A stretch of DNA of 33,698 nt, taken from NCBI GenBank assembly GCA_903840185.1, contig CAIMFA010000514.1, positions 1 through 33,698 on the forward strand. Reading direction: 5' to 3'. A model generated the notes under the pieces. It was not told where the DNA came from. It saw only the letters and a program-made list of their open reading frames with translations, and ran no database searches. The translations under genes and the position numbers were made by a program. This stretch comes from an uncultured Lentisphaeria bacterium (GTDB lineage Bacteria > Verrucomicrobiota > Lentisphaeria > Victivallales > Victivallaceae). Positions within the stretch are counted from its first letter, which is position 1. Every line of letters begins with the position of its first letter. Shown here in pieces: positions 27,297-33,698 of this stretch.

Positions 27297-29684
27297 CTAT
27301 TTGATTATCTCCGCCCATTGCAGGGCGGTGCCGGAATAAGTGATTTTCACGTCTTTAAAATTATTTTTTCTGGCGATGATTCCTCTCGGCGAAAGGAACG
27401 GCTGCGGTGAGCCTTTTTCCGGCATTGGCTGTGCCGGTTCAAATACCAGCTGTCCCAGATCTTCACAGTGCGGCTTGATAACTTCGCTGTCAATGCGGAT
27501 TCCGCGCTTGGATTTGTTCAGATCGCACTTTTCGATAAGCGAGTCTGCGACCGCTCCCCGGATCCGGATTGAACTGTTATTGTCAACCACATGGCGTCGG
27601 ATGATCTGGAATATGCTCAATGCCAGCGCCTGCCCCGGATGCAGATTTTTACGTCCGGTAAGCTCTTCCAAATCCTGCTCGGTCAATTGTCCGTCCTGAT
27701 CCGCGCCTAATTCATCAACATAAAATCTTACCTGCCATCCCCAGATGTTCAGCGTACCCTCACCGCCAAGCCAGCGGTCGATTTCGGATTCACCGCCCCC
27801 CCAGCCGTTGCCGACAATCACCCGGTTATCCAAGAACTGATTGTACCAGCTTATTTCGACTCGCTGAAAGCGGTTTTTCAGGTTTCTGCCCAGTTTGCTG
27901 CAACTGTTCATATTTGAACAGCGGATAGCGTTATTTTCCGCGACAATGCACTCGCAGTTCGGCGGATAAAGCTGCACAAAGGTGCCAGTGTCTTCCATCG
28001 AGTTGCCGACAATCAGGTGCTGACCATTAAACGCACCGACAGAGATTGTCGAATCTTTGTCAGGCTCCACCGAAAACGGAGTTTCCAGTACCAGTTCACG
28101 TCCCTTATAAGATTCTACGTGCCGGTACTGCCCCCGGCCTCTGCCGGCAAGGATGTATAGCGTAGTTTTTTCAAGTGAAGGCAGATTGTCTCTGATTCCG
28201 TCCATGCCGGTAACCGGATCTCCGGCGAGCGTAACAGTACTGCCTGAGATTTTTGCGATGCTGCCGATGTACGCCGTGCCATGGCCGTCCAGCGTGAACG
28301 CCTCGTGGTCGCCGCCGTAAATCCGCTTGATTTTATTGTCCGCAAAATACAGATGCTGGTTTCTTACAGCCCCGTAGTGCAATGAAGTATAACCGCCCCA
28401 TGCAGTCAGTGAATTTGCCGCATAGTCAATATTTTCGATAATGTTACCATTGCCCCCCGCGAATTCTCCGAAATTCGTGCCGTAGGCTTTGCAATTCGCG
28501 ATCCGTCCGCCTTTAACATGTTTCAACCGCATGACGCTGGCGGAACCGTAAAGATCGCAGCTTTCAACCTGAATATTGCTGCAATTATTGAATTCCAGGA
28601 TGTTGCCCATCTTGGAATGCTCTTCATTCACGCCGCGGCGGTGATGAGGTTTGCCGCCTGCTCCGCACATATAATAGCAGTTGGCGCGGACAAGAATGTT
28701 TTTAATCGTGATGTTGTCAGTATCGGCAGTAATGATATTGCGGTGTCTGCCCTGGGTGAAAATAGACAGATCTGAAATCGTATTGTCGCCCATGCATTCA
28801 ATTAAAGAATAAAGCGGCTCCTGTTTATCGGGCCACCACAGGCTTACCATGTCCCGGCTTTCGCCTTTGAATGAAATACCTTTGGGAATGACCAGCGGCG
28901 AAGAGATGAAAGTCCCGGTTCTGAGAATCGAATCTATCCGGTAACGCCCGCTGGGAAAATACACAATGCCTCCGCCGTACGAGGTAAGTCTTTCCATCGC
29001 CTGAACTATGGCAAATGTGCTGTCTTTAAGCCCTTCCGGATCGGCGCCGCAGTCAACCACGTTCATTACTATTTCACAGGCGGCGGATTTCGTCTGAATA
29101 TGAACTGTTCCGGCCTGCCGCCAGCCGTAAGTGCCGCCGCAGCCGTTATGAATATAAAGATCATATTCACCCGCCGGAGTATTGTCCGGAATGGAGAATT
29201 CCAGCGAATACATTGAAGCTTTTACCACCGGCAAAGTAATGTCACTGCCGTTTTTTCTGAGGACTGCCGTGGACGTACCGCCATGATTAAGAGATTTGCC
29301 CAGCACCCGGAACCAGCCGCCGGTGACCGCGGCGCCCAGTCCGCGTTCCCCCTGGGTCCACCAGCAGTCGGGAGCATTTACCAGGAATGCTTCGGAGACA
29401 AGTTTGCCGCGGACTGCCCGGCACGCGTAAATCCCCGTCGGCAGATTCGCGGGAACAACAAACGCCAGGCGATGATTTTCCTGGGAAATAATTTCCGGGG
29501 TCAATGCTTTGTCCCATTTTACTGCCGCACCGGCAGCCGGCTTGCCGGATTTGCCGTTTTCTGTAAAAACCAGTTCTATTTTTGTCCCCTTACCAAGCAG
29601 ATGACCGGAAACCATCACGGTCTCATCAGGCCTTACCGGCGCGGAATGCCAGAAAATCACGGGAATCTCTTGCGATAACTTCAT
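27297..29684 (-). CDS. Right-handed beta-helix protein, pectate-lyase-3-like (paralog A)
   Basis: 795 residues, paralogous over its full length to the protein at 15389-17749. Two immunoglobulin-like domains (1-200; FWHSAPVRPDETVMVSGH) precede a beta-helix that opens with VVDCGADPEGLKDSTFAIVQ (D211) and GGGIVYFPSGRYRID. GGDHEAFTLDGHG (457-469) and WGGGESEIDRWLGGE are conserved with the paralog. There is no signal peptide. AAGGAA lies 7 bases before the ATG. It is the first enzyme gene after the regulator, 43 bases away, so likely co-transcribed with it. The second canonical Asp of the pectate_lyase_3 DD-T motif is replaced by Lys-Asp-Ser-Thr. A depolymerase role is probable; substrate unknown. 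Confidence 0.82.
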   Translation of the reverse strand: MKLSQEIPVIFWHSAPVRPDETVMVSGHLLGKGTKIELVFTENGKSGKPAAGAAVKWDKALTPEIISQENHRLAFVVPANLPTGIYACRAVRGKLVSEAFLVNAPDCWWTQGERGLGAAVTGGWFRVLGKSLNHGGTSTAVLRKNGSDITLPVVKASMYSLEFSIPDNTPAGEYDLYIHNGCGGTYGWRQAGTVHIQTKSAACEIVMNVVDCGADPEGLKDSTFAIVQAMERLTSYGGGIVYFPSGRYRIDSILRTGTFISSPLVIPKGISFKGESRDMVSLWWPDKQEPLYSLIECMGDNTISDLSIFTQGRHRNIITADTDNITIKNILVRANCYYMCGAGGKPHHRRGVNEEHSKMGNILEFNNCSNIQVESCDLYGSASVMRLKHVKGGRIANCKAYGTNFGEFAGGNGNIIENIDYAANSLTAWGGYTSLHYGAVRNQHLYFADNKIKRIYGGDHEAFTLDGHGTAYIGSIAKISGSTVTLAGDPVTGMDGIRDNLPSLEKTTLYILAGRGRGQYRHVESYKGRELVLETPFSVEPDKDSTISVGAFNGQHLIVGNSMEDTGTFVQLYPPNCECIVAENNAIRCSNMNSCSKLGRNLKNRFQRVEISWYNQFLDNRVIVGNGWGGGESEIDRWLGGEGTLNIWGWQVRFYVDELGADQDGQLTEQDLEELTGRKNLHPGQALALSIFQIIRRHVVDNNSSIRIRGAVADSLIEKCDLNKSKRGIRIDSEVIKPHCEDLGQLVFEPAQPMPEKGSPQPFLSPRGIIARKNNFKDVKITYSGTALQWAEIIK

Positions 29685-29727
29685 AACTGTTCCTTACAAT
29701 TAATATGGAAATACTGATAAAATAGTG

Positions 29728-30813
29728 TTAAAAATCTTTGACCGGGCCTGTACTCTTGCGGACAATCAACTCCAGCTTAACCTTCTGCTGGATCTTCCGG
29801 TTCATATAATTGCTCATCATCTGAAAAACGCTGTCTGCCGCCATATAGCCCAGCGAATAATAATCCTGCCGGATGGTGGTCAGCGGAGGATCGATATATC
29901 CGGCAAAAGCAAGATCGTCAAATCCGGTTACCGATACCTGTTCCGGAACCTTGTAATGATGATGGTTCAGCCAGCGGATAATTTCCACGGCAGCATTATC
30001 GGAAACGGAAATGATGGCGGTCGGCGGTTCCGGAACCTGGAAAAACTTTTCCGTCAATTTGTAAAATTCAACTATTGGCTTATCGTCAGTTACTGCTATC
30101 GAAACTTGCATCTGCTTGTCAAAAGCAATACCATGACTTTTCAATGTTTCAATAACTCCGCGACGTCTTTCCTCAAAATGATCGTGAATGAGTGATTCCA
30201 TCATGAACAGACCGAACCGGCGATGTCCCAGTGCCAGCAGATGCTCTGTCACTTTCTTCATAGCGTCATAATTGTCAATATCCTGATAACTGCAGCCCTG
30301 AATAGTGCGTCCTTCAACGATGAACGGTATTCCGGCATCCTCCACCAGCTTGATCGTATCAGCATCCAATTCATAGTCGTACATAAAAATTACCCCGGTC
30401 TGCAGCGCGGGGTTGTTTTTAACCGTTTCAATGGTCTTCTTTAACTGCTCATTGGGTATCAATTGAAGCTGACCGTGCTCTTCCTGGGTCCGCATAAAAG
30501 CTCCTGCCATCAAACTCTGTAAATTTTTGTGCCCTTCCGTTGGCAGACTGATAACCCCAATCAGCACTTTCTGTTTCTGACCGGCAGGGGAAATAAACGT
30601 GCCTTTGCCGCGAACCCGGTATATGAGTCCTTCATTTTCCAGTTTTTTCAACGTATTGCGGATCGTAATCCGGCTCACGTCAAATTCCTGGCTCAATACT
30701 TCTTCCGGAGGAAGCTGACTCTCGGGAGAATACTTGCCGGAAGCAATATCATTATGTATTTTCTCAGCCAGCTGCAGATAAATCGGCTTAAAGCTGTACC
30801 GGTTTATAATCAT
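29728..30813 (-). CDS. GntR-type/LacI-type hybrid transcriptional regulator
   Basis: 361 residues. Residues 1-75 form a GntR-type winged helix (VSRITIRNTLKKLENEGLIY, RGKGTFIS). Residues 80-360 are a LacI-type effector-binding domain (QKVLIGVIS; LGHRRFGLFM; SVTGFDDLAFAGYIDPPLTT; DYYSLGYMAADS). This is the AraR-like arrangement. A longer frame begins at 30864, but the promoter -10 box and start point lie inside that extension. The paralog at 1-658 also starts at the equivalent ATG, so 30813 is chosen. It probably controls the enzyme genes that follow, and itself, through the inverted repeat over its own -10 box (inference). It is the first gene of the main operon, 43 bases before the beta-helix gene. 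Confidence 0.93.
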   Translation of the reverse strand: MIINRYSFKPIYLQLAEKIHNDIASGKYSPESQLPPEEVLSQEFDVSRITIRNTLKKLENEGLIYRVRGKGTFISPAGQKQKVLIGVISLPTEGHKNLQSLMAGAFMRTQEEHGQLQLIPNEQLKKTIETVKNNPALQTGVIFMYDYELDADTIKLVEDAGIPFIVEGRTIQGCSYQDIDNYDAMKKVTEHLLALGHRRFGLFMMESLIHDHFEERRRGVIETLKSHGIAFDKQMQVSIAVTDDKPIVEFYKLTEKFFQVPEPPTAIISVSDNAAVEIIRWLNHHHYKVPEQVSVTGFDDLAFAGYIDPPLTTIRQDYYSLGYMAADSVFQMMSNYMNRKIQQKVKLELIVRKSTGPVKDF

Positions 30814-30848
30814 GCTTAAACTCTCTTGTTTAATTATCGTTGTACTGT

Positions 30849-30868
30849 AAGTATTATAAGACATACTT
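30849..30868. promoter_or_regulatory. Putative operator, AAGTAT-N8-ATACTT inverted repeat
   Basis: A perfect 6+6 inverted repeat covers the -10 box of the regulator promoter. The same dyad with equal N8 spacing occurs before the paralogous regulator (694-711), while spacer bases differ. Conservation of both arms against a changed spacer supports a protein-binding site, most likely for the GntR/LacI regulators themselves. Confidence 0.6.
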
Positions 30869-30881
30869 GGAAATATGTCAA
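30853..30881 (-). promoter_or_regulatory. Consensus sigma-70 promoter of the GntR/LacI regulator and first enzyme block
   Basis: Minus-strand TTGACA (30876-30881), 17 bases, TATAAT (30853-30858), a perfect vegetative promoter. Transcription should start near 30846, giving a leader of about 33 bases before the ATG at 30813. It can drive the regulator and the six genes down to the fucosidase, since their gaps are short. Confidence 0.85.
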
Positions 30882-30936
30882 TAGCGCTTCATCATTATGG
30901 AGAAAGTTTCTTTAAAAATAAACTGCGCGGGATGTA

Positions 30937-31767
30937 TCAATATTCTTTTAGCAGATTGGGGAATTCGCCTTTTTGTCGAAAAGTCATTTTCAAAGAATAT
31001 GGCGTGACGTTGTAATGCCTTTTGAATACTTTATGGAAATAGCCGAGGTTGTTGAAGCCGCATTCCAGGGCAATGGCGGCAATTTGCAGATTGGTTGTCT
31101 GCAACAGCACAATAGCTTTTTTCAATCTGGCAGCCTGGATGTAACCAGTAAGTGTAGTCCCTGTATATCGGCGGAATTTTTCACAGAATATTGTGGTACT
31201 CATGCCGGCATTCCTGGCACAAAACTCCAGCGTGTAATCTATCTCCGGACGATGTTGTATCTTTCTGATCAGCATTTGGATTTTTTCCATCCCGGCCAGA
31301 TTGTCGCCGCGGCTGGCCTGATTCAAACTGCGGTAATAGTTGATGAGTAATTCGCCAAGCAGACAGTCGGTTTTCGCTGAAGCGAAAGGACGTGGCTCCA
31401 TGATTTCTTCAAGCAGCAGATTAATCAGGCGGATATTTTCTTTGAGATATTGCGGACCGGTTCCGGAGAAGTACTGCCGGTTTCCAGTCAGCGCATCAAC
31501 CACCTGCTGAATCAGGGTGCTTCCGGATTTAAGGAAATGCTCCCGCTCGAAGCAGACAAAAATATATTCAGCGGGGGTATCCGGCTCAGCGGCAATGTGA
31601 TGCGAAGAGCCTTCCGGCAGAAGGAATGCACGCCCCCGCATGAATTGACAGCTTCTGCCCTCGATATACTGAGTCCCGGTATTGTTCAGGCAGATGAACA
31701 ACTCGTGCATGGCATGACGGTGCGGCGGATTTATACGACCGCGCGATCCTTTGGATGCCCATAGCAT
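30937..31767 (-). CDS. AraC-family transcriptional regulator
   Basis: 276 residues. The N-terminal half is a cupin-type ligand domain (PPHRHAMHELFICLNN; FLLPEGSSHHIAAE). The C-terminal hundred residues carry the two helix-turn-helix units of AraC/XylS proteins (LEFCARNAGMSTTIFCEKFR and LQIAAIALECGFNNLGYFHK, followed by VFKRHYNVTPYSLK). Such regulators usually activate sugar-use genes on binding a mono- or oligosaccharide. It follows the dehydrogenase gene by 64 bases and is probably co-transcribed with it. It lies directly upstream of the GntR/LacI promoter, so it may activate that promoter (inference). AAGGAA lies 12 bases before the ATG, a slightly long spacing. Confidence 0.92.
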   Translation of the reverse strand: MLWASKGSRGRINPPHRHAMHELFICLNNTGTQYIEGRSCQFMRGRAFLLPEGSSHHIAAEPDTPAEYIFVCFEREHFLKSGSTLIQQVVDALTGNRQYFSGTGPQYLKENIRLINLLLEEIMEPRPFASAKTDCLLGELLINYYRSLNQASRGDNLAGMEKIQMLIRKIQHRPEIDYTLEFCARNAGMSTTIFCEKFRRYTGTTLTGYIQAARLKKAIVLLQTTNLQIAAIALECGFNNLGYFHKVFKRHYNVTPYSLKMTFRQKGEFPNLLKEY

Positions 31768-31831
31768 GTTGTATTAATTCCTTAAAAATATAGAGACAAT
31801 TATCAACATCTTCAGCAAGCAGCGGAAGAAA

Positions 31832-32983
31832 TTATTTGATGTTTGCGACTATCATCTTAGTCAGCATTTCATGTTCGTCGGACCATGGAGCCGGCCAGAG
31901 TGACGCCAGTCCGTTTCTGATTTTTTCATGATCTCTGCCGTATAATTCCTCCGCGGCGAGCGCTGCGCCTTCAGCAAGAATCAACGGTTTATAACCCTGA
32001 TCCAGCACTACCCGCATAGCGCCTGTAACGCGGTCGTCCCAGCTTAATTTACGCGGCATATCCCGTGTAATCCTGGCGATAGCGTCTTTAAGGAAAGGAT
32101 TAGTCATTCTTATCAGCAGATCCTGCGCGTAGGCATTGAAACCGCTTTGGGTGAAAAGATCATCAAGCCCGGCCCATTTTTTGCACAGGGCAGCACCGGA
32201 TTCAGCAATAAACGCGGTTTCAGCTTTTTTCATCAGGGCGGGGATGCCGCGCAGTTCGTTCATGTATTCCAGCCCTTGCTGCCTGCCGAGAATTCCCAGT
32301 AGAAAATGAATCGCGTTATGACCGTAAAGTTTGGCTTCTTCGAAAGGATAAAGGTCTGATTTTACATGCAGATTTTCAACTTGCCGCTTTTCAATCTCCG
32401 GAACCGAGGAGATCAGTATTTTATTGAATTCCTCGACCAGATGCCCGCGGTCCGCACCCGGACAAAGCAGTTCCAGCCCTTGCTTTTCACACTCTTCAGC
32501 GCTGACCACGCCGCTCATTTTTCCGACAACAGTATTAAGATAATATGTCGCCGGGAAATTCTGTCCGACAGCCTTTTCCAGTTCCTCCGCCGCATGATTG
32601 TTATTTTCGGCAGTGTAGATGAAACGGCGGCGCTGCGGCTGCATGGCAAAGCCCTGTTTTAACCAGACGGCGATCTGCGGAAAAAATTTTACGCTGGGAA
32701 GAGCAGTCGCCAGTTCAACGGCGTCAGCAGCCGCCGCAATCAACTTCTGCAGATCATTGGCATCCAGCGGATTATAGACTTCGATATTGCCGTACGTCTC
32801 TGTATAAACAGCGTTATCGCGCGCTATATTTATTGATATTTTACCGCCGCAGGCGTTTACAGCTTCTTTAAGCTTGTTGTCAACTTCGGCAATAACAATC
32901 CGGTCAAAATGGCCTTTACTCGCACCGGAAAGAAAAATTCCAGTCTGAATCGGCCCCAATCCTATTCCAAGAAATAAACTCAT
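31832..32983 (-). CDS. MtlD-like polyol/hexitol-phosphate dehydrogenase
   Basis: 383 residues of the polyol-specific long-chain dehydrogenase family, closest in pattern to mannitol-1-phosphate 5-dehydrogenase. It has an N-terminal Rossmann segment (LGIGLGPIQTGIFLSG), FIYTAENNNHAAEELE where MtlD has its ACEN motif, and the catalytic helix AKLYGHNAIHFLLGILG with K218, N223 and H226. The C-terminal MTNPFLKDAIARITRDMPRK matches the NPYLKDDVERVGR region of MtlD. It would interconvert a hexitol phosphate (or uronate-derived sugar acid) and a ketose phosphate with NAD(H) in the cytoplasm. AGGAAAAG precedes the ATG. The gene may route sugars from the locus, but the exact substrate is uncertain; altronate/mannonate oxidoreductases belong to the same family. 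Confidence 0.75.
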   Translation of the reverse strand: MSLFLGIGLGPIQTGIFLSGASKGHFDRIVIAEVDNKLKEAVNACGGKISINIARDNAVYTETYGNIEVYNPLDANDLQKLIAAAADAVELATALPSVKFFPQIAVWLKQGFAMQPQRRRFIYTAENNNHAAEELEKAVGQNFPATYYLNTVVGKMSGVVSAEECEKQGLELLCPGADRGHLVEEFNKILISSVPEIEKRQVENLHVKSDLYPFEEAKLYGHNAIHFLLGILGRQQGLEYMNELRGIPALMKKAETAFIAESGAALCKKWAGLDDLFTQSGFNAYAQDLLIRMTNPFLKDAIARITRDMPRKLSWDDRVTGAMRVVLDQGYKPLILAEGAALAAEELYGRDHEKIRNGLASLWPAPWSDEHEMLTKMIVANIK

Positions 32984-33186
32984 ATTTACTTTTCCTGTTC
33001 AACATAATTATTGCATCAAATTCAAAATCATAATTTATATGCGCCAATAAGGTTTTGCCAGTTGAATTTATTATTTCGGGATGAATCTAACCGGCGGAAA
33101 ATCGTCAAAAAAGCAGAAGTGGCATTTGCCTTTTCCGGCATAATGTGTAATTCAATGACCCTGTCGAATGCATTTCGGCATAATAT

Positions 33187-33263
33187 GGATCCGTAGCTCA
33201 GTTGGTTAGAGCAGGTGACTCATAATCACCGGGTCCCTGGTTCGAGCCCGGCCGGATCCACCA
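33187..33263 (+). tRNA. tRNA with CAT anticodon (elongator Met likely)
   Basis: A full cloverleaf can be drawn: acceptor GGATCCG/CGGATCC (7 pairs), D arm TAGCTCAGTTGGTTAGAGCA, anticodon stem GGTGA/TCACC with loop CTCATAA (anticodon CAT), T loop TTCGAGC, and an encoded CCA end. The outermost T-stem pair is a C-C mismatch (49-65). The layout resembles elongator tRNA-Met of other bacteria; tRNA-Ile2, whose CAT is modified to read AUA, is the alternative. It is not an initiator type, since positions 1 and 72 pair. It is transcribed opposite to the protein genes. Confidence 0.93.
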
Positions 33264-33466
33264 CTTTTTACCTAAAAACAGCGTTTTGCCATACCATGCT
33301 ACAGACTGCAAACGAAGGCTAATACTACAAAGATTAGAACATTTTTGAAACATTTTGTCAATTTTTCCGGTATGTGATATATTACCATCAATTGATCAGC
33401 AATAGGACTGCCTTGGACATTGTGTCCGGGGTTAGCGATTGAACCACATAACGCCAGTAACCAGTA
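33264..33466. other. Non-coding stretch with head-to-head promoter-like elements
   Basis: No protein-like frame is seen between the tRNA and the right edge (435 bases in all). The plus strand has TTGTCA (33355-33360), 17 bases and TATATT (33378-33383). The minus strand has TTGACA (33356-33361), 17 bases and TCTAAT (33333-33338). The two -35 boxes overlap, giving a divergent promoter pair. A hairpin with 8 paired bases (CTTGGACA with TGTCCGGG) lies just after, around 33411-33430. Confidence 0.35.
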
Positions 33467-33473
33467 TGAAATT

Positions 33474-33650
33474 TTTCTCTGAGATATCGAGTGGCGCGTT
33501 CCTATGGCGAAACGTTGGATGCCACTGTCGAATTCCTGACTGACACTTAACGAACAAAATGCTTATGTTCTGAAAATAAATATTCGGAAAGGAATATATA
33601 CTTGATTCCGTGAGAGAATTTTGTTGATTTTCTCTCTTTCGTTTTTTAAC
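33474..33650 (+). ncRNA. Possible structured small RNA (unidentified)
   Basis: A closing stem joins TTCTCT and ATCGAG (33475-33491) with CTTGAT and AGAGAA (33601-33618). Inside are hairpins GTGGC/GCCAC with an inner CGTT/AACG, GAACA/TGTTC, and ATATTC/GAATAT. A weak promoter (TTGAAC, 17 bases, CAGTAT, 33439-33467) ends just before, and an intrinsic terminator follows. The 5' end resembles the start of enterobacterial 6S RNA, but the interior is multi-branched rather than one long hairpin, so I do not call it 6S. No SRP, RNase P or tmRNA signature is present. Confidence 0.35.
33612..33647 (+). terminator. Intrinsic (rho-independent) terminator
   Basis: GAGAGAA (33612-33618) pairs with TTCTCTC (33630-33636) over an 11-base loop, and is followed by TTTCG and a run of six T. 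The left arm is also the 3' arm of the proposed RNA closing stem, so the two pairings exclude one another. It would end plus-strand transcription from the elements downstream of the tRNA. Confidence 0.65.
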
Positions 33651-33698
33651 TGTTTTTTCAGTCGTTGACTGCCGATTTTTGATTAATTTTTGCTACCG

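Noticed and set aside
29725-30195. Plus-strand open frame of 156 codons opposite the regulator.
   Set aside because: It is the antisense of a clear gene with family-typical sequence; the translated product has no recognisable features. Other plus-strand frames opposite the enzymes were left out for the same reason.
30814-30864. Longer N-terminus (17 extra residues) for the GntR/LacI regulator.
   Set aside because: The -10 box and expected transcription start lie inside this extension, and the paralog at 1-658 starts at the equivalent inner ATG.
33187-33263. tRNA 3' end as an integration (att) site for the cluster.
   Set aside because: No repeat of the tRNA 3' end, integrase or recombinase gene is found in the window.
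33474-33650. 6S RNA, because the 5' segment TTTCTCTGAGAT equals part of the enterobacterial 6S start.
   Set aside because: The match is short and the interior folds into several separate hairpins rather than a long irregular duplex with a central bubble; kept only as an unidentified RNA candidate.

Overview
The window is about 33.7 kb of roughly 48-50% G+C bacterial DNA. It holds a carbohydrate-degradation locus in which every recognisable protein gene lies on the minus strand, so it reads from right to left. The mix suggests a Lentisphaerota (Victivallis-like) or related PVC-superphylum bacterium: a type IV pilin-like protein with an N-terminal cleavage/methylation motif sits inside a glycosidase operon, there are GntR-type/LacI-type hybrid regulators, there are many glycosidases without signal peptides, and there is no SusC/SusD pair. 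This assignment is inferred from gene content, not from a marker gene.

Layout from right to left (direction of transcription). 33264-33698: non-coding DNA with a possible structured RNA and a good intrinsic terminator (plus strand). 33187-33263: tRNA with a CAT anticodon (plus strand). 31832-32983: MtlD-like polyol/hexitol-phosphate dehydrogenase. 30937-31767: AraC-family regulator. 29728-30813: GntR/LacI hybrid regulator with a perfect-consensus promoter overlapped by an inverted repeat. Then a first enzyme block: beta-helix protein A (27297-29684), pilin-like protein (26559-27209), secreted tandem carbohydrate-binding-like protein (25585-26535), large secreted multi-module glycosidase (21884-25462), an orphan glycosidase-like protein (19691-21835) and a GH29 alpha-L-fucosidase (18230-19597). 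A second perfect-consensus promoter (18121-18149) follows, then a small ORF or gene remnant and a second enzyme block: beta-helix protein B (15389-17749), secreted SGNH hydrolase (13977-15347), GH3 (11755-13959), GH95-like (9544-11727), short GH2 (7541-9331), LacZ-type GH2 (4279-7488), six-hairpin glycosidase (2541-4256), GH43-like beta-propeller (1588-2490) and a sialate-O-acetylesterase-like esterase (813-1538). At the left edge (1-658) the N-terminal part of a second GntR/LacI regulator, closely similar to the first, starts what is probably the next unit.

Working model (inference): secreted or surface proteins bind and partly depolymerise an acetylated, fucose- and beta-galactose-containing heteroglycan. 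The oligosaccharides enter the cell by a transporter that is not encoded here. Cytoplasmic esterases, fucosidases (GH29, GH95-like), beta-galactosidases (two GH2), a GH3 enzyme and others finish the job. The two paralogous regulators, which share a promoter and an AAGTAT-N8-ATACTT-type operator, probably sense a released sugar. No sulfatase is present, which argues against a heavily sulfated substrate. The most novel elements are the paired beta-helix proteins with a conserved GGDHEAFTLDGHG motif, the duplicated regulator/operator units, the GH95-like enzyme with Glu at the usual Asp position, and the non-coding region beside the tRNA.
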